A DNA stretch of 64,000 nucleotides from Streptomyces genisteinicus (GCF_014489615.1 NZ_CP060825.1:3015501-3079500), one strand, 5' to 3'. Shown: positions 1 through 11,041, counted from the stretch's first letter. Numbers and translations are program-made. The notes: generated by a model not told the origin, from the letters alone.

Positions 1-472
1 CGCCGACGGCCACGTCCTCGCGCATCCGTCCCGCCGACTGCGCCCGTGCGACCAGGCCCAGCACCGCCCCGTCGAGGCGCTCGCGGCCCGCGTGGAGGTC
101 GGGATGGTCGGCGTCGAAGTCGCCCGAGAGCATCGGGCACAGGGCGCCGATGCGCTCGTCGGCCGCGGCGTGCACGAACCGCCGCAGCGCGCAGAACGGG
201 TCGGCCTCGTCGGCCGACGCCCGCTCCGCCTGTTCGGTGGTCCGGGACATCACGTACACGACGACCTCGCGGACGAGGCTCTGCCGGTCGGGGAAGTGGC
301 GGTAGAGGGTGGCGTTGCCGACGCCCGCGCGGCGCGCGATCTCGTCCAGCGGGACCTCGGGCCCGAACTCGACGAACATCTCGCGCGCGGCCGACACGAT
401 CCGCTCGCGGTTGCGCAGGGCGTCGGCCCGGGGCCGCGGCATGCGGGGCGTCTCGGTGGCGGCGGTGCCCAC
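1..472 (-). CDS. TetR-family transcriptional regulator, partial (3' end outside window)
   Basis: The protein reads leftwards and is cut by the window edge, so about 157 residues are seen. The N-terminal part has a TetR helix-turn-helix with the typical ending DEIARRAGVGNATLYRHFPD, which places the recognition helix at about residues 45-60. The rest is the start of the variable ligand-binding domain. The GTG at 472 is chosen because AAGGA lies 9 nt upstream; an in-frame ATG at 442 is the alternative. It is divergent from the secreted metalloprotease at 771. The ligand and targets cannot be inferred. The family call is sure. Confidence 0.85.
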   Translation of the reverse strand, partial: MGTAATETPRMPRPRADALRNRERIVSAAREMFVEFGPEVPLDEIARRAGVGNATLYRHFPDRQSLVREVVVYVMSRTTEQAERASADEADPFCALRRFVHAAADERIGALCPMLSGDFDADHPDLHAGRERLDGAVLGLVARAQSAGRMREDVAVG

Positions 473-770
473 TGCTCCACGTCCTTCGTCGTCGGCAGCC
501 GGCGACGTGCGCCGGGTGCGTGGTCGGGGCCGCCCGCAAGCGGGGAGCCCGTCCCCGTTTCGCGGGGACACGGGTGCAAACGGGGAGAGGGTCCCCGGTT
601 ATTTCCCCGGCCGGATGTGACCTGAGTCACCTGGCGGGTTCTCAATCCACCGGAGCCCGAAGACTCCCCGATCGGACCACCCGGCGGGCGGGGCGCATCC
701 CCCCGGCAGAGGCTGAGCGACAGAGCGCAGCCAGGGTCCGGCCTGCTGCCGCGGCCCGAAGGCGAAACGC
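473..770. other. Intergenic region between divergent tetR-type gene and M6 protease
   Basis: About 300 bases with no convincing gene; overlapping open frames on both strands have shadow-like composition. It should hold the promoters of both divergent genes. A GAAGG ribosome binding site sits 8 nt before the ATG at 771. I searched by eye for ydaO-like (c-di-AMP) and cobalamin riboswitch signatures and did not find them. Confidence 0.5.
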
Positions 771-2063
771 ATGCAGCAGCCCCGCCAACGGATACCCGGC
801 CGGAACGGCCGCCGGTCCCACCGCCTCGGCCCCCTCGCCGCAGTCGCCGTGCTGGCGCTCGCGGGGCTCACCACGGCGAGTGCGACGCTCCCCGTCTCCA
901 CACGGGCGTCGGCCGGACCGGTCGCCGCTCCGGACACCACCGGACTCGGCCCCTGCCGCATCGCCTCGGTGCTGGGCGTGCAGATGTCGGAGGGCCTGCC
1001 GACCCCCGCCGGATACACCCGCTCGACCGGCGAGGTCAGTGCGCTCAACCTGATGATCGACTTCCCCGACGCGCAGGGCGAGGGAGCCGCGCTCGACCGG
1101 CTCGCCGAGTTCTTCCCGCAGACCTCCGAGTGGTTCAGGACCAGTTCGTACGGACGCCTCGCCTACCGCCCCCACGCCCCGGTCGCCGACTGGCTGCGGA
1201 TGCCGAAGCCCTTCGCCGAGTACGGACTCGACCGGGGCTCCCCCTACGAGCCCGGCTACCGCGCACTCGTCGAGGACCTCGTGGAGGTCGCCGACGCCGA
1301 GGTCGACTTCAGCGCCTACGACCTGGTCAACGTGCTCGTCACCCCCAACGCCGGCCCCTCCGCGCTGGACACCGTGCTCTCGGTGACCTTCTCCGGCAAC
1401 GGCGAGGCGCCCCAGGCGGACGGCGTGCCGCTCGCCAACACGTCCTTCGTCTACAGCCGCCAGGACGACGGCTCCGGGTCCTACGAGGAGACCGGCTACC
1501 GCGTCCTGCCGCACGAGAACGGCCATGTCTTCGGGCTGCCCGACCTCTACACCGCGCAGGGGGGCGGCGCCGTCGGCCACTGGGACATCATGTCCGAGGA
1601 CTGGGGCGCCAACAACGATCTGCTCGGCTGGCACAAGTGGAAGCTCGGCTGGCTGGACAACGACCAGATCCGCTGCGCGGCCGCCCCCGGCACCACGGAG
1701 TACGCGCTGACCTCGCTCGCGGTCTCCGGCGGCTCCAAGATGGCGATCGTGCCGCTGGGCGAGGACTCCGGCTACGCGATCGAGGTGCGGACCCGGGCGG
1801 GCAACGACGACGCCGTGTGCGAGCCGGGCGTGCTGATCTACCACGTGCGGACCGACGTGGACACCGGCCAGGGACCGGTGACCGTCAAGGACAGCGAGCC
1901 CGACAGCGGCGGCTGCACGCGCAGCCCCAACGTGCACGCCGAACTCTCCGACGCGCCCTACCGGCCCGGTGAGGCGTTCACCGACAGCAGGAACGGCGTG
2001 CGCGTCCTCGTCGTCGACGAGGACGACGGCACCTACCGCGTACGGGTCACCCGGACCTCCTGA
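771..2063 (+). CDS. Secreted M6-family metalloprotease (immune inhibitor A-like)
   Basis: This 430-residue secreted zinc endopeptidase starts with a basic N-terminus, a hydrophobic core (LAAVAVLALAGLTTASA) and an Ala-rich cleavage region, so it is probably exported by Sec. The catalytic motif HENGHVFGLPD at about residue 246 matches the M6 HExxHxxGxPD pattern: two His ligands, the catalytic Glu, and the conserved downstream Asp. It is followed by WDIMSEDW, which fits the M6 Met-turn region. In the family such enzymes cleave extracellular proteins. It is a single-gene unit with its own GAAGG site. The substrate is unknown. Confidence 0.88.
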   Translation: MQQPRQRIPGRNGRRSHRLGPLAAVAVLALAGLTTASATLPVSTRASAGPVAAPDTTGLGPCRIASVLGVQMSEGLPTPAGYTRSTGEVSALNLMIDFPDAQGEGAALDRLAEFFPQTSEWFRTSSYGRLAYRPHAPVADWLRMPKPFAEYGLDRGSPYEPGYRALVEDLVEVADAEVDFSAYDLVNVLVTPNAGPSALDTVLSVTFSGNGEAPQADGVPLANTSFVYSRQDDGSGSYEETGYRVLPHENGHVFGLPDLYTAQGGGAVGHWDIMSEDWGANNDLLGWHKWKLGWLDNDQIRCAAAPGTTEYALTSLAVSGGSKMAIVPLGEDSGYAIEVRTRAGNDDAVCEPGVLIYHVRTDVDTGQGPVTVKDSEPDSGGCTRSPNVHAELSDAPYRPGEAFTDSRNGVRVLVVDEDDGTYRVRVTRTS

Positions 2064-2208
2064 GCCCAGGCCTGGCCGCGGACGCCCCGACCGCCCGAGC
2101 CGCCCCTCGCGAACGGGGCGTCGGCGAACGGGACGTCGGCGGAAGGAATGTGGGCGGAAGGGCGCGCCCCCGGCCGCCCCGCCGCCGGAGCCGCCCCCGC
2201 CCCGGGGA

Positions 2209-3891
2209 TCAGGCCCCGCCCACGGCCTCCGCCCGCAGTTCCCGCTTGAGGATCTTGCCCGTGGCGTTGCGCGGCAGCGGTGCGTCGCGCAGCACCAGCC
2301 GGGCGGGCACCTTGTACGCGGCGAGCAGACCGCCGACGTGCTCGCGAAGCTCCCGCGCGCCGGCCGAGGCACCGGGCCTCAGGCGGACGACGGCAGCGAC
2401 CTCCTCGCCGAGCTCGGGGTGCGGCACGCCCAGCACGGCGCAGTCGTCGACGTCGGGGTGCCCGTGCAGGGCGGCCTCGACCTCGACGCAGTACACGTTC
2501 TCGCCGCCGCGGACGATCATGTCCGTGAGCCGGTCGACGACGCTGATCCGTCCGTCGCGGGCGGTGGCCAGGTCGCCGGTCCTGAACCAGCCTTCGTGGA
2601 AGGCCGCGGCGCTCGCGGCCGGGTCGCGCCAGTAGCCGCGGACCACGCCCTGGCCCCGGATCCACAGCTCCCCCACCTCGCCGTCGGGCAGGGCCTCGCC
2701 CGAGGGGCCCGCGACGCGCGTCTCCACGGCGGGCGCGGGACGTCCGACGCCGCCCGGGTCGGACCGGTAGGTCTCGCCGGACGCCGCGAGCACTCCGCCG
2801 CTGGTCTCGGTGAGCCCGTACCCGTTGCGGGGTTCGATCCGGCTCCCGTACTCCGCCGTCACCCGGTCGGCCAGGCCCGGCGGCGGTGCGGCGCCGCCGG
2901 TGCTGAGGTGCGTCAGCGTCCGGAGCCCGCCCCCGGTCCGCCGGGCGGCGTCGAGCAGCTGGACGGCGGTGGCCGGCACACCGGAGTAGTGGGTGACCCC
3001 GTGCTCCTCGACGAGCGCGAGCGCCCGCTCCGCGTCCCACCGCCGCATCAGGACGAGGGTGCCGCCGACGCCCATCACCGAGTAGAGCGTGGTGAACGCG
3101 GCGACGTGGAAGAACGGGAACGTCATCAGGGTGACCGGGGCCGGCCCCTGCCCGGGGACCGCGCCGCGGGCGAGGGCCGCCGCGGTCGCGTGGAACCGCG
3201 GGTGCACCGTCGCCCCGGCCTGCGCGAGCTGGGTCGCCACGGCGCCCTTGGGCCGGCCCGTGGTGCCGGAGGTGTAGAAGATCGTGGCGTCGGCCTCCGG
3301 CGCGACGTCCACGGCGGGCGGAGCGGCGTACGGGTCGGCGGGCGGGAAGTCCTCGTACCGCTCCACACCGTCGGTACGCGGGAACGGCGACGGCTCGCCG
3401 CGGAAGACCACGCACCGCGCACCGGCACGACGCCGCCAGCCGTCCACCCGCGGCAGGCGTTCCCCGTCGACGAGGAGCAGCCGCGGGGTGCAGTCGTCCA
3501 GCGCGTACGCGAGTTCCCCCTCGGTCCACCAGGCATTGAGCGGAACGGCGACGAGGCCCGCCAACTGGGCCGCCCAGAAGGCGATCTGCCACTCCGGGTG
3601 GTTGCGCATGGCGATGGCGGCCCGGTCGCCGGGCACGAGACCGTACTCCCCGGTGAACCGGCAGGCGAGCGCGCTCGCCGCGGCGAAGAACCCGCCGTAC
3701 GTCAGCGTCCCGTCCTCGGCGACGAGGAACGGCCGCTCGCCGAACGCCCAGGTGGTCTCGGCGAACTCGCGCAGCGTCCGCGGACCGCTCGCGTACTCCA
3801 GGGCGCCACCCTCGCCGCGCACCACGGCGAACGGCGCCCCGGGCGCGGTCAGGCGGGCGACCGCCGGATCGGACGTATCGGCGTGCGGCAC
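2209..3891 (-). CDS. AMP-binding long-chain acyl-CoA synthetase / fatty acid-CoA ligase
   Basis: Adenylate-forming enzyme of about 560 residues, expected to activate a carboxylic acid with ATP and join it to CoA. The P-loop YTSGTTGRPKG lies near residue 210, GYGLTETSG marks the A5 motif, WFRTGDLA and DRLTDMIVRGGENVYC mark the hinge region, and NATGKILKREL carries the catalytic C-terminal lysine. All core motifs are intact. The GTG at 3891 was preferred over an open frame reaching 4266 because GAGAGGGG precedes it and the extra N-terminus looks noncoding. No pathway partner is adjacent, so acyl specificity is open. Confidence 0.88.
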   Translation of the reverse strand: MPHADTSDPAVARLTAPGAPFAVVRGEGGALEYASGPRTLREFAETTWAFGERPFLVAEDGTLTYGGFFAAASALACRFTGEYGLVPGDRAAIAMRNHPEWQIAFWAAQLAGLVAVPLNAWWTEGELAYALDDCTPRLLLVDGERLPRVDGWRRRAGARCVVFRGEPSPFPRTDGVERYEDFPPADPYAAPPAVDVAPEADATIFYTSGTTGRPKGAVATQLAQAGATVHPRFHATAAALARGAVPGQGPAPVTLMTFPFFHVAAFTTLYSVMGVGGTLVLMRRWDAERALALVEEHGVTHYSGVPATAVQLLDAARRTGGGLRTLTHLSTGGAAPPPGLADRVTAEYGSRIEPRNGYGLTETSGGVLAASGETYRSDPGGVGRPAPAVETRVAGPSGEALPDGEVGELWIRGQGVVRGYWRDPAASAAAFHEGWFRTGDLATARDGRISVVDRLTDMIVRGGENVYCVEVEAALHGHPDVDDCAVLGVPHPELGEEVAAVVRLRPGASAGARELREHVGGLLAAYKVPARLVLRDAPLPRNATGKILKRELRAEAVGGA

Positions 3892-4493
3892 CCCGGCCCC
3901 TCTCCCGGCGCCGGCGCCGGCACCTGCTCGCTCGTGCGGCCCACCGCTCGCCGCCCGCTGTCCCGGCGACGCTATGCGCCCGCGGAGGGCGCGGGCAAGG
4001 CGCCCTTCCCCTGTCCTCGCCGGGCACACGGCGACGCCCCGTCCGGAGCGGCCGGTCCGGCCCGGAGCGGCGGCTCGGCGAAGGCGCCTTGCGTCCACTC
4101 CTCGGCCTCCGGAACACCGTCCACCATCGTGCGCATGTGCGAATGCAGAATTCTCTCGCGATATCCCTCCCTGCCGCGCCACGGAATTCAGCGGCCCTTC
4201 ACAGGACGGCCGCATATGCCCACCCCCGGGAAGCGAACATGGAAACGGACGGCGGCATATCCCCACGTGAACGGCATGATCAAGCCAACCGCCCCATCAC
4301 CGAAGTCATCCGCTGCGCCATCCCCGTTGGTCCACGGAGATGAATTCCGGCCATTCGTTCGCGCACCGTTCGCCGCCTTCACTCAAAGTTAACCGCTCAT
4401 GCAAATTAAGCGTGTTAGCTTCCTGGAAATGGGCGGAGGCGACACCGCTCCGGCAACACCTCGGGCGACCACCGCGGAGGAAAGGAGCGCGCC
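3892..4493. other. Long intergenic region, partly AT-rich, with direct repeats
   Basis: No gene is supported in these about 600 bases. The stretch from about 4120 to 4435 is visibly lower in G+C than its surroundings, with ATATCC, GAATTC twice and AAGTTAACC. Two near-identical 12-mers, GCATATGCCCAC (4212) and GCATATCCCCAC (4255), lie 43 bp apart on the same strand. The region lies between the divergent acyl-CoA synthetase and the small secreted protein and probably holds their promoters. AT-rich upstream regions in streptomycetes are often Lsr2 targets; that is inference here. Confidence 0.5.
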
Positions 4494-4883
4494 GTGCACC
4501 GTGCGACACCCCGCTCGGCATGCGTCCTCCTCGCACTGGTCCTCGCCGCCCTGCTGTTCCCGGCCCCCGCGACACCCGCCCCGGCCGCGCACGCGGCCAC
4601 CGCGCCCGCGCCCGGCCTCCCGGAGCGGCCCCACCACCCGGAGCGCGCCGCTGAGGAAACGGTCCACTGCCGGGGCAAGGACCAGCCCACCGATCCGGTC
4701 GACTGGTCCCGGCGCGACCGCGCTCGGGGCCCCGGCGACCTCACCCCGAGGACCGTCCACCACCTGGTGGGCACCGGCGACGCCTCGCTGGTGACGCGCC
4801 CTCCGGCACAGCCGCCGGCCACGGACGGGCCGAGACCGCCGACAGGGCCCTCCCGCCCCGCACTTCAGGTGTTCCGCTGCTGA
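4494..4883 (+). CDS. Small secreted protein of unknown function
   Basis: This 129-residue protein has a clear signal peptide (VLLALVLAALLFPAPATPAPAAHA, cleavage near residue 34) and a proline-rich, low-complexity mature part with two Cys residues, one of them the last residue. The GTG start is well placed after GGAAAGGAG with 6 nt spacing. It lies just upstream of, and on the same strand as, the carbonic anhydrase gene, with a 188 bp gap. I recognise no domain and assign no function. The good ribosome binding site and signal peptide support a real gene. Confidence 0.6.
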   Translation: MHRATPRSACVLLALVLAALLFPAPATPAPAAHAATAPAPGLPERPHHPERAAEETVHCRGKDQPTDPVDWSRRDRARGPGDLTPRTVHHLVGTGDASLVTRPPAQPPATDGPRPPTGPSRPALQVFRC

Positions 4884-5071
4884 GCTGACCTGCGGCACAA
4901 GCCCGCGGAGCGACACCCCGTCGCACCCGTCGCACAGCCCCACGCCACGCGCCCGACGCCCCGCCGCGTCCGGCCGCGCCGCCACGGGGCCGCTCCGCCG
5001 TGCCGGCGCCGCGCCCGGCCCCGTACGCACCGACGCGCGCCTCCCACCGCGCGCCAGGAGGAACAACCGCC

Positions 5072-5668
5072 ATGCAACCGCTGATCGACCACGCCCGCTC
5101 GTTCGGCCTCCGGTCCGCATCGGGCCCCGGGGAACTCGCCCGGCTGGCCGAGGGACAGACGCCCCAGGTCCTCTTCATCACCTGCTCGGACTCCCGGGTC
5201 GTGCCCGCGCTGATCACCGGCGCCCGGCCCGGCGAGCTCTTCGAACTCCGCTCCGCCGGCAACATCGTCCCCCCGCACGGCACGGGACGGCCCACCGGAG
5301 AGGCCGCGACCGTCGAGTACGCCGTCGAGGTCCTCGGTGTCGCCGACGTCGTCGTCTGCGGCCACTCCCACTGCGGAGCCGTCGGCGCCCTGGTCCGCGG
5401 CGACGACCTCAGCGGCGTGCCCGCGGTGCGCGACTGGCTCGCCCAGGAGTCCGCTGCCGCCCTGCCGAGCGGGTCCGCCGAGGATCCCGCCGTCGCCTCC
5501 GCGGTGCAGACCCACGTCCTGACCCAGCTGCTGCGGCTGCGCTCCTACCCGTCCGTCGCGCAGCGCCTCGCCGCGGGACGGCTGCGCCTGCACGGATGGT
5601 TCTACGAGGTGCACACCGGCCGTGTCCTCGCGCACGACGCCCGCACCGACGCGTTCCTCGCGCTGTGA
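5072..5668 (+). CDS. Beta-class carbonic anhydrase
   Basis: This 198-residue enzyme interconverts CO2 and bicarbonate. Zinc-ligand motifs of the beta class are present: CSDSR near residue 35 (Cys ligand with the Asp-Arg dyad) and the His and Cys of GHSHCGA near residue 95. The ATG at 5072 follows AGGAGGAA with about 8 nt spacing, and the longer upstream open frame is not needed. The stop overlaps the GTG of the SulP transporter (GTGA), which implies translational coupling. The pair suggests that the transporter moves bicarbonate and the anhydrase equilibrates it in the cytoplasm. Confidence 0.93.
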   Translation: MQPLIDHARSFGLRSASGPGELARLAEGQTPQVLFITCSDSRVVPALITGARPGELFELRSAGNIVPPHGTGRPTGEAATVEYAVEVLGVADVVVCGHSHCGAVGALVRGDDLSGVPAVRDWLAQESAAALPSGSAEDPAVASAVQTHVLTQLLRLRSYPSVAQRLAAGRLRLHGWFYEVHTGRVLAHDARTDAFLAL

Positions 5669-7164
5669 ACGCCGTCGCGAACCGCCTCGACCGGTTCCCC
5701 CATCTGCGTCAGGACTTCGCCGCCTCCCTCGTCGTCTTCCTCGTCGCCCTCCCCCTCTGCGTGGGCGTCGCCGTCGCGTCCGGCGTCCCCGCTGAACTCG
5801 GCCTGATCACCGGCATCGTCGGCGGGCTCGTCACCGGCGCGATGCGCGGCAGCAGCCTCCAGGTCTCGGGGCCCGCGGCCGGACTGACCGTGCTGGTCTT
5901 CGAGGCCGTCCAGCGGTTCGGGCTGCCCGCGCTCGGAGTGATCGTGCTCTCGACCGGCCTGCTCCAGCTCGCCATGGGCGGCCTGGGGTGGGGGCGCTGG
6001 TTCCGGGCCATCTCGGTCTCCGTCGTCGAGGGCATGCTCGCCGGCATCGGCCTCGTGCTCATCGCGGGCCAGCTGTACGCGGCCGCGGGCCTGCCCGCAC
6101 CCGCGTCCGGCCTCGACAAGCTGACCGGGCTGCCCGGGACGCTCGCCGGGGCCACCGGCGACAGCCGCGCCCTCGTCTCGCTGGGGCTCTGCGCGGCCAC
6201 CGTGGCCGTGCTGGTGCTGTGGGGCCGGCTGCCCCGGCCGCTCGGTGCCGTCCCCGCGGCACTGGCGGCGGTCGTGCTCGCCACCGCCGTGTCACTGGCG
6301 TTCGGCCTGCCGGTGGCCACCGTCGAGGTGCAGGGTCTGCTCGGCGCCGTGCAGCCGCCCGGACCGGACGCGTTCGCCGGGCTGCTGGGCTTCGGCATGC
6401 TCGGGACCGTCGCCGCCTTCACCCTGATCGCCTCCGCGGAGAGCCTGTTCAGCGCCGCGGCCGTGGACCGGCTGCACGACGGCCCGCGCACCGAGTACAA
6501 CAAGGAACTCGTCGCCCAGGGCGCCGGGAACACCGTGTGCGGCCTGCTCGGCGCGCTGCCCATGACCGCCGTGATCGTCCGCAGCTCGGCCAACGTCCGG
6601 GCGGGCGCGCGGACCAAGGCGTCCCGGGTGATGCACGGGGCGTGGCTGCTGCTGTTCGCCGCGCTCCTGCCGTCCGCCCTGGCCCTGATCCCGCTGCCGG
6701 CCCTGGCCGGTGTCCTCATCCATGCGGGCTGGAAGCTCATCCCGCTGCGGGCGCTCGCCCGGCTGTGGCACGACCACCGGGGCGAAGCGCTCATCCTCAC
6801 GGCCACGGCGGCGTCCATCGTCGCGGTCAACATGTTCGAGGGCGTCCTGATCGGCCTGGCGCTCTCCGTCGCCAAGGCCGCCTGGGAGGCGTCCCACATC
6901 CGGCTGGAGGTCACCGACAAGGGCGCCGGGCCCGTCCACGCCCGCCTCTCGGGCAACGCCACCTTCCTGCGGCTGCCGAAGATACTCGACAGCCTGGAGG
7001 CCCTCCCCCAGGACCGCCCCGTCGAACTCGACCTCTCGGGCCTCCACCACCTCGACCACGCCTGCCGCACCGCCCTGGAGACCTGGGCGGCCCGCCACAG
7101 CGACACCGGCACGGACCCGGTCCGCATGACCGGACCCTCCCCCCTGGGCACCCCCGCCCCCTGA
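5665..7164 (+). CDS. SulP/SLC26-family anion transporter, probable bicarbonate importer
   Basis: A 499-residue polytopic membrane protein. The start LDRFPHLRQDFAASLVVFLV, the Gly-rich SGPAAGLTVLVFEA segment (about residues 70-85) and roughly a dozen hydrophobic helices are typical of SulP permeases. A C-terminal STAS domain is recognisable around VELDLSGLHHLDH. The GTG start overlaps the carbonic anhydrase stop by 4 nt. SulP proteins carry sulfate, bicarbonate or other anions; coupling to a carbonic anhydrase favours bicarbonate, but this is inference from context. Confidence 0.88.
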   Translation: MNAVANRLDRFPHLRQDFAASLVVFLVALPLCVGVAVASGVPAELGLITGIVGGLVTGAMRGSSLQVSGPAAGLTVLVFEAVQRFGLPALGVIVLSTGLLQLAMGGLGWGRWFRAISVSVVEGMLAGIGLVLIAGQLYAAAGLPAPASGLDKLTGLPGTLAGATGDSRALVSLGLCAATVAVLVLWGRLPRPLGAVPAALAAVVLATAVSLAFGLPVATVEVQGLLGAVQPPGPDAFAGLLGFGMLGTVAAFTLIASAESLFSAAAVDRLHDGPRTEYNKELVAQGAGNTVCGLLGALPMTAVIVRSSANVRAGARTKASRVMHGAWLLLFAALLPSALALIPLPALAGVLIHAGWKLIPLRALARLWHDHRGEALILTATAASIVAVNMFEGVLIGLALSVAKAAWEASHIRLEVTDKGAGPVHARLSGNATFLRLPKILDSLEALPQDRPVELDLSGLHHLDHACRTALETWAARHSDTGTDPVRMTGPSPLGTPAP

Positions 7165-7246
7165 CCCCGATCACCACCAGCCCCGCCCCACCCCACCCGC
7201 TACACTGTCCGCGGCGGCCCAGCCCTCCGGGGTGACCGGTCGCCCC

Positions 7247-7319
7247 GCCTTCGTAGCTCAGGGGATAGAGCACCGCTCTCCTAAAGCGGGTGTCGCAGGT
7301 TCGAATCCTGCCGGGGGCA
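7247..7319 (+). tRNA. tRNA-Arg (anticodon CCU)
   Basis: A full cloverleaf can be folded by eye. The acceptor GCCTTCG pairs with CGGGGGC through two G-U pairs; the D stem is GCTC/GAGC; the anticodon stem is CCGCT/AGCGG with the loop CTCCTAA; the T arm is GCAGG-TTCGAAT-CCTGC; the discriminator is A. The anticodon CCT reads AGG. CCA is not encoded. Its 3' half and downstream terminator are repeated at 15456-15504, so this gene is the integration site of the element that follows. Confidence 0.96.
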
Positions 7320-7334
7320 CAAGCGAAAGGGCCC
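7286..7334 (+). repeat. attL: tRNA-proximal copy of a 49-bp direct repeat
   Basis: The 49 bases from the 3' side of the anticodon stem into the terminator of tRNA-Arg are identical to 15456-15504. Similarity with a few mismatches continues on both sides (CTCCTAAAG versus CTCCTGAGG upstream; the terminator hairpin downstream). This is the usual signature of tyrosine-integrase insertion into a tRNA 3' end, with the element restoring the gene. Confidence 0.9.
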
Positions 7335-7360
7335 CGGACCGATCATGGTCCGGGGCCTTT
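7326..7360 (+). terminator. Terminator of tRNA-Arg
   Basis: The left arm AAAGGGCCCCGGACC, loop GATCAT and right arm GGTCCGGGGCCTTT form a stem of about 14 bp with one bulged G, ending in TTT. A near-identical hairpin follows the right att copy at 15496-15529, where it is the displaced original terminator. Confidence 0.85.
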
Positions 7361-7383
7361 GACATCCACTTCTGACATCAACG
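7359..7383 (+). repeat. Left copy of TGACATC-containing end repeat
   Basis: Just inside attL lies TGACATCCACTTCTGACATC followed by AACGC. It contains two TGACATC heptamers 14 nt apart and matches 15343-15367 at the other end of the element in all but two positions. Placement on both sides of the predicted attP suggests integrase or excisionase arm-type sites; this is inference. Confidence 0.6.
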
Positions 7384-7390
7384 CGGGCGG

Positions 7391-7987
7391 TCACCGACGA
7401 CCGGGCCGCCTCTTGAGCAGCCGGTCCATATGGCTGATCGCCTCGCGCTGCGTGTCCTGGACGACGTGGGTGTAGACGTCCATGGTGATGCTGGTCTGGC
7501 TGTGCCCGAGGATCTCCATGACGACGCGGGGAGCGACCCCGGCCGCGGTGAGCAGCGTCGCGCAGCCGTGCCGGGCGTCGTGCAGCCGGATCACGCGGAG
7601 GCCGGCGGAGTCGGCGACGCGGGTGAAGGAGCGGTACACGTTCCGCGGCTCGACAGGGCGACCGTTTCGGGCGGCGAAGACGTAGCCGCCCTCATCCCAC
7701 GACTCTCCCGCCCGCACCTTGGCGGCGGCTTGGCGCATCCGATGCCAGCAGAGCGGGGCGACGCACATCGCGGGAAGCGGCACGGCTCGACGGCGTCGGT
7801 CCTTGGGATCGTCGTCGTAGAGGAAACCGCGTCGGCGCTGCGTCTGCTGACGGACGTAGAGCACACGCTTGTCCAGGTCGACGTCGCCCCAGCGGGTCTG
7901 TTCCTCAGCCTCTGGGACGAGTTCCGTGCCGTGTGCGGCAACGCAGTTGAGGACGCGGCGCGGTAAGAGTTTCTCTACTTTCATCAA
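7391..7987 (-). pseudogene. Tyrosine-family integrase, truncated to the C-terminal catalytic region
   Basis: The 198-residue frame covers only the C-terminal half of a site-specific integrase. It runs from the RWGDVDLD strand, through the catalytic LHDARHG (H-x-x-R), to LGHSQTSITMDVYTHV with the later His and the nucleophile Tyr. Family members are usually about 370-400 residues. The N-terminal arm- and core-binding domains are missing, and the first catalytic Arg, normally in a GLRRGE-like stretch before RWGDVDLD, is replaced by TELVPEAEEQT. The only start candidates are TTG/ATG at 7987-7984. A rare TTA Leu codon lies near the start. It was probably once the recombinase for this element. Confidence 0.75.
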
Positions 7988-8140
7988 GGCACCCGCCGCG
8001 CACAGCGCGGCGCGCGCGGCCCGTCGCCCGGGCCTGCGCTCCTGTCTCCGCCCCGCTCCGGCCCGGCCGCCGACCGCACGCCAGCAAGGCGAGGGCTTGA
8101 CGGGTGAACCCCGATGCGGCTGGGGCGGTCGGCGTTGGAT

Positions 8141-10114
<1,974 letters not shown>

Positions 10115-10131
<17 letters not shown>

Positions 10132-11041
10132 GATGGCCACTCCTCTCAGGGCGCAAGAATATATCGCACTCCTCAAAGAAGTAAGTCAGCACGCCGTAAA
10201 CGCCGACTTCGCGTGAGGGATTCGACGCCCTGCTCCCCCCTACCCATTTTCTTAGTTCCCAATAGATGTCGTCCGGATTCAAGCCTCGCTGACGGAGATC
10301 AGAGTACTTATCCGAAAATGCTTGCGCGGTTTGGTCCCTCAGCAGTTCGTCGCTAACCCGCCTGTAATAATTCCGCACCAATTGCGCGGGTTGCATTCCT
10401 AGTGTAATCAGGGAGCGCGTTGGATCAGACAAGAGGTTGTACTCCATCTTGTCTTCCGGGACAGGGCGCAAGTCGGGGCGGGCTGGAACTCTGGCCCGGT
10501 CCAAATGATCCAATACCGGCTGGATTTGATCCAATCCTACTTCAATGAAATCCTCGAACGTCGGCACGTTGGGAAAAAGGGACCGCAAGTCGTCCATATC
10601 CAGGTCCATTACACGCTTGCGGAGCGCTTCTCTCCCCCAGGGACTTGCGACATCGGCCCCCTGGCTATCATTTATCTCCAGAATTACCTTCAATGCATCT
10701 GGGCCAAGACCTTCGCGATCGTTATGTACGAATACCCACCGGTCTAGGTATTGCGCCCAATGAGGCAGGCAATCGGAGAAATCTGTCTCCACCTTGGTCC
10801 TGATACCGGAAGCGGTGGGCGTCCTGGGAGCGTAGACTGCGAATACTGTCCGCTGTGAGATCAGATATCCGTCGTTCTTCCTGTCCCCTGCATTCCCCCA
10901 TGGGCGCACGCGTACGAAATCTCCATCAGGGTACACTCGCTCCATAACCTCAGAAAAGAATTCTTGAAATTCATCCTCGAAAGACTCCTGGTAGCGATCG
11001 CGAAATGCCATTTCGTACAGCGCCATGATGCGATCGTTCAT
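10115..11041 (-). CDS. ABC-3C system effector protein, nuclease-like N-terminus with C-terminal interaction domain
   Basis: This 308-residue protein is first in the operon. The N-terminal about 120 residues hold EFFSEVMERVYP and RPWGNAGDRKNDGYL followed by TVFAVYAP, which resembles a restriction-endonuclease (PD-(D/E)xK) core. The C-terminal part would be the CTD that docks on the ATPase/middle-component pair (CTD10-like, from memory). The family usually has a polar residue where FAVYAP has Ala, so activity is uncertain. The ATG at 11041 follows a GGGGGGG run with 2 nt spacing, an unusual site. Composition is AT-richer than the flanks. Confidence 0.78.

Noticed and set aside
473..770. Possible riboswitch before the M6 protease
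   Set aside because: The structure-rich leader did not match the conserved cores of c-di-AMP or cobalamin riboswitches on inspection.
2033..4392. Very long overlapping open frames on both strands around the acyl-CoA synthetase gene
   Set aside because: They are shadows of the real frame caused by high G+C; they lack motifs and ribosome binding sites.
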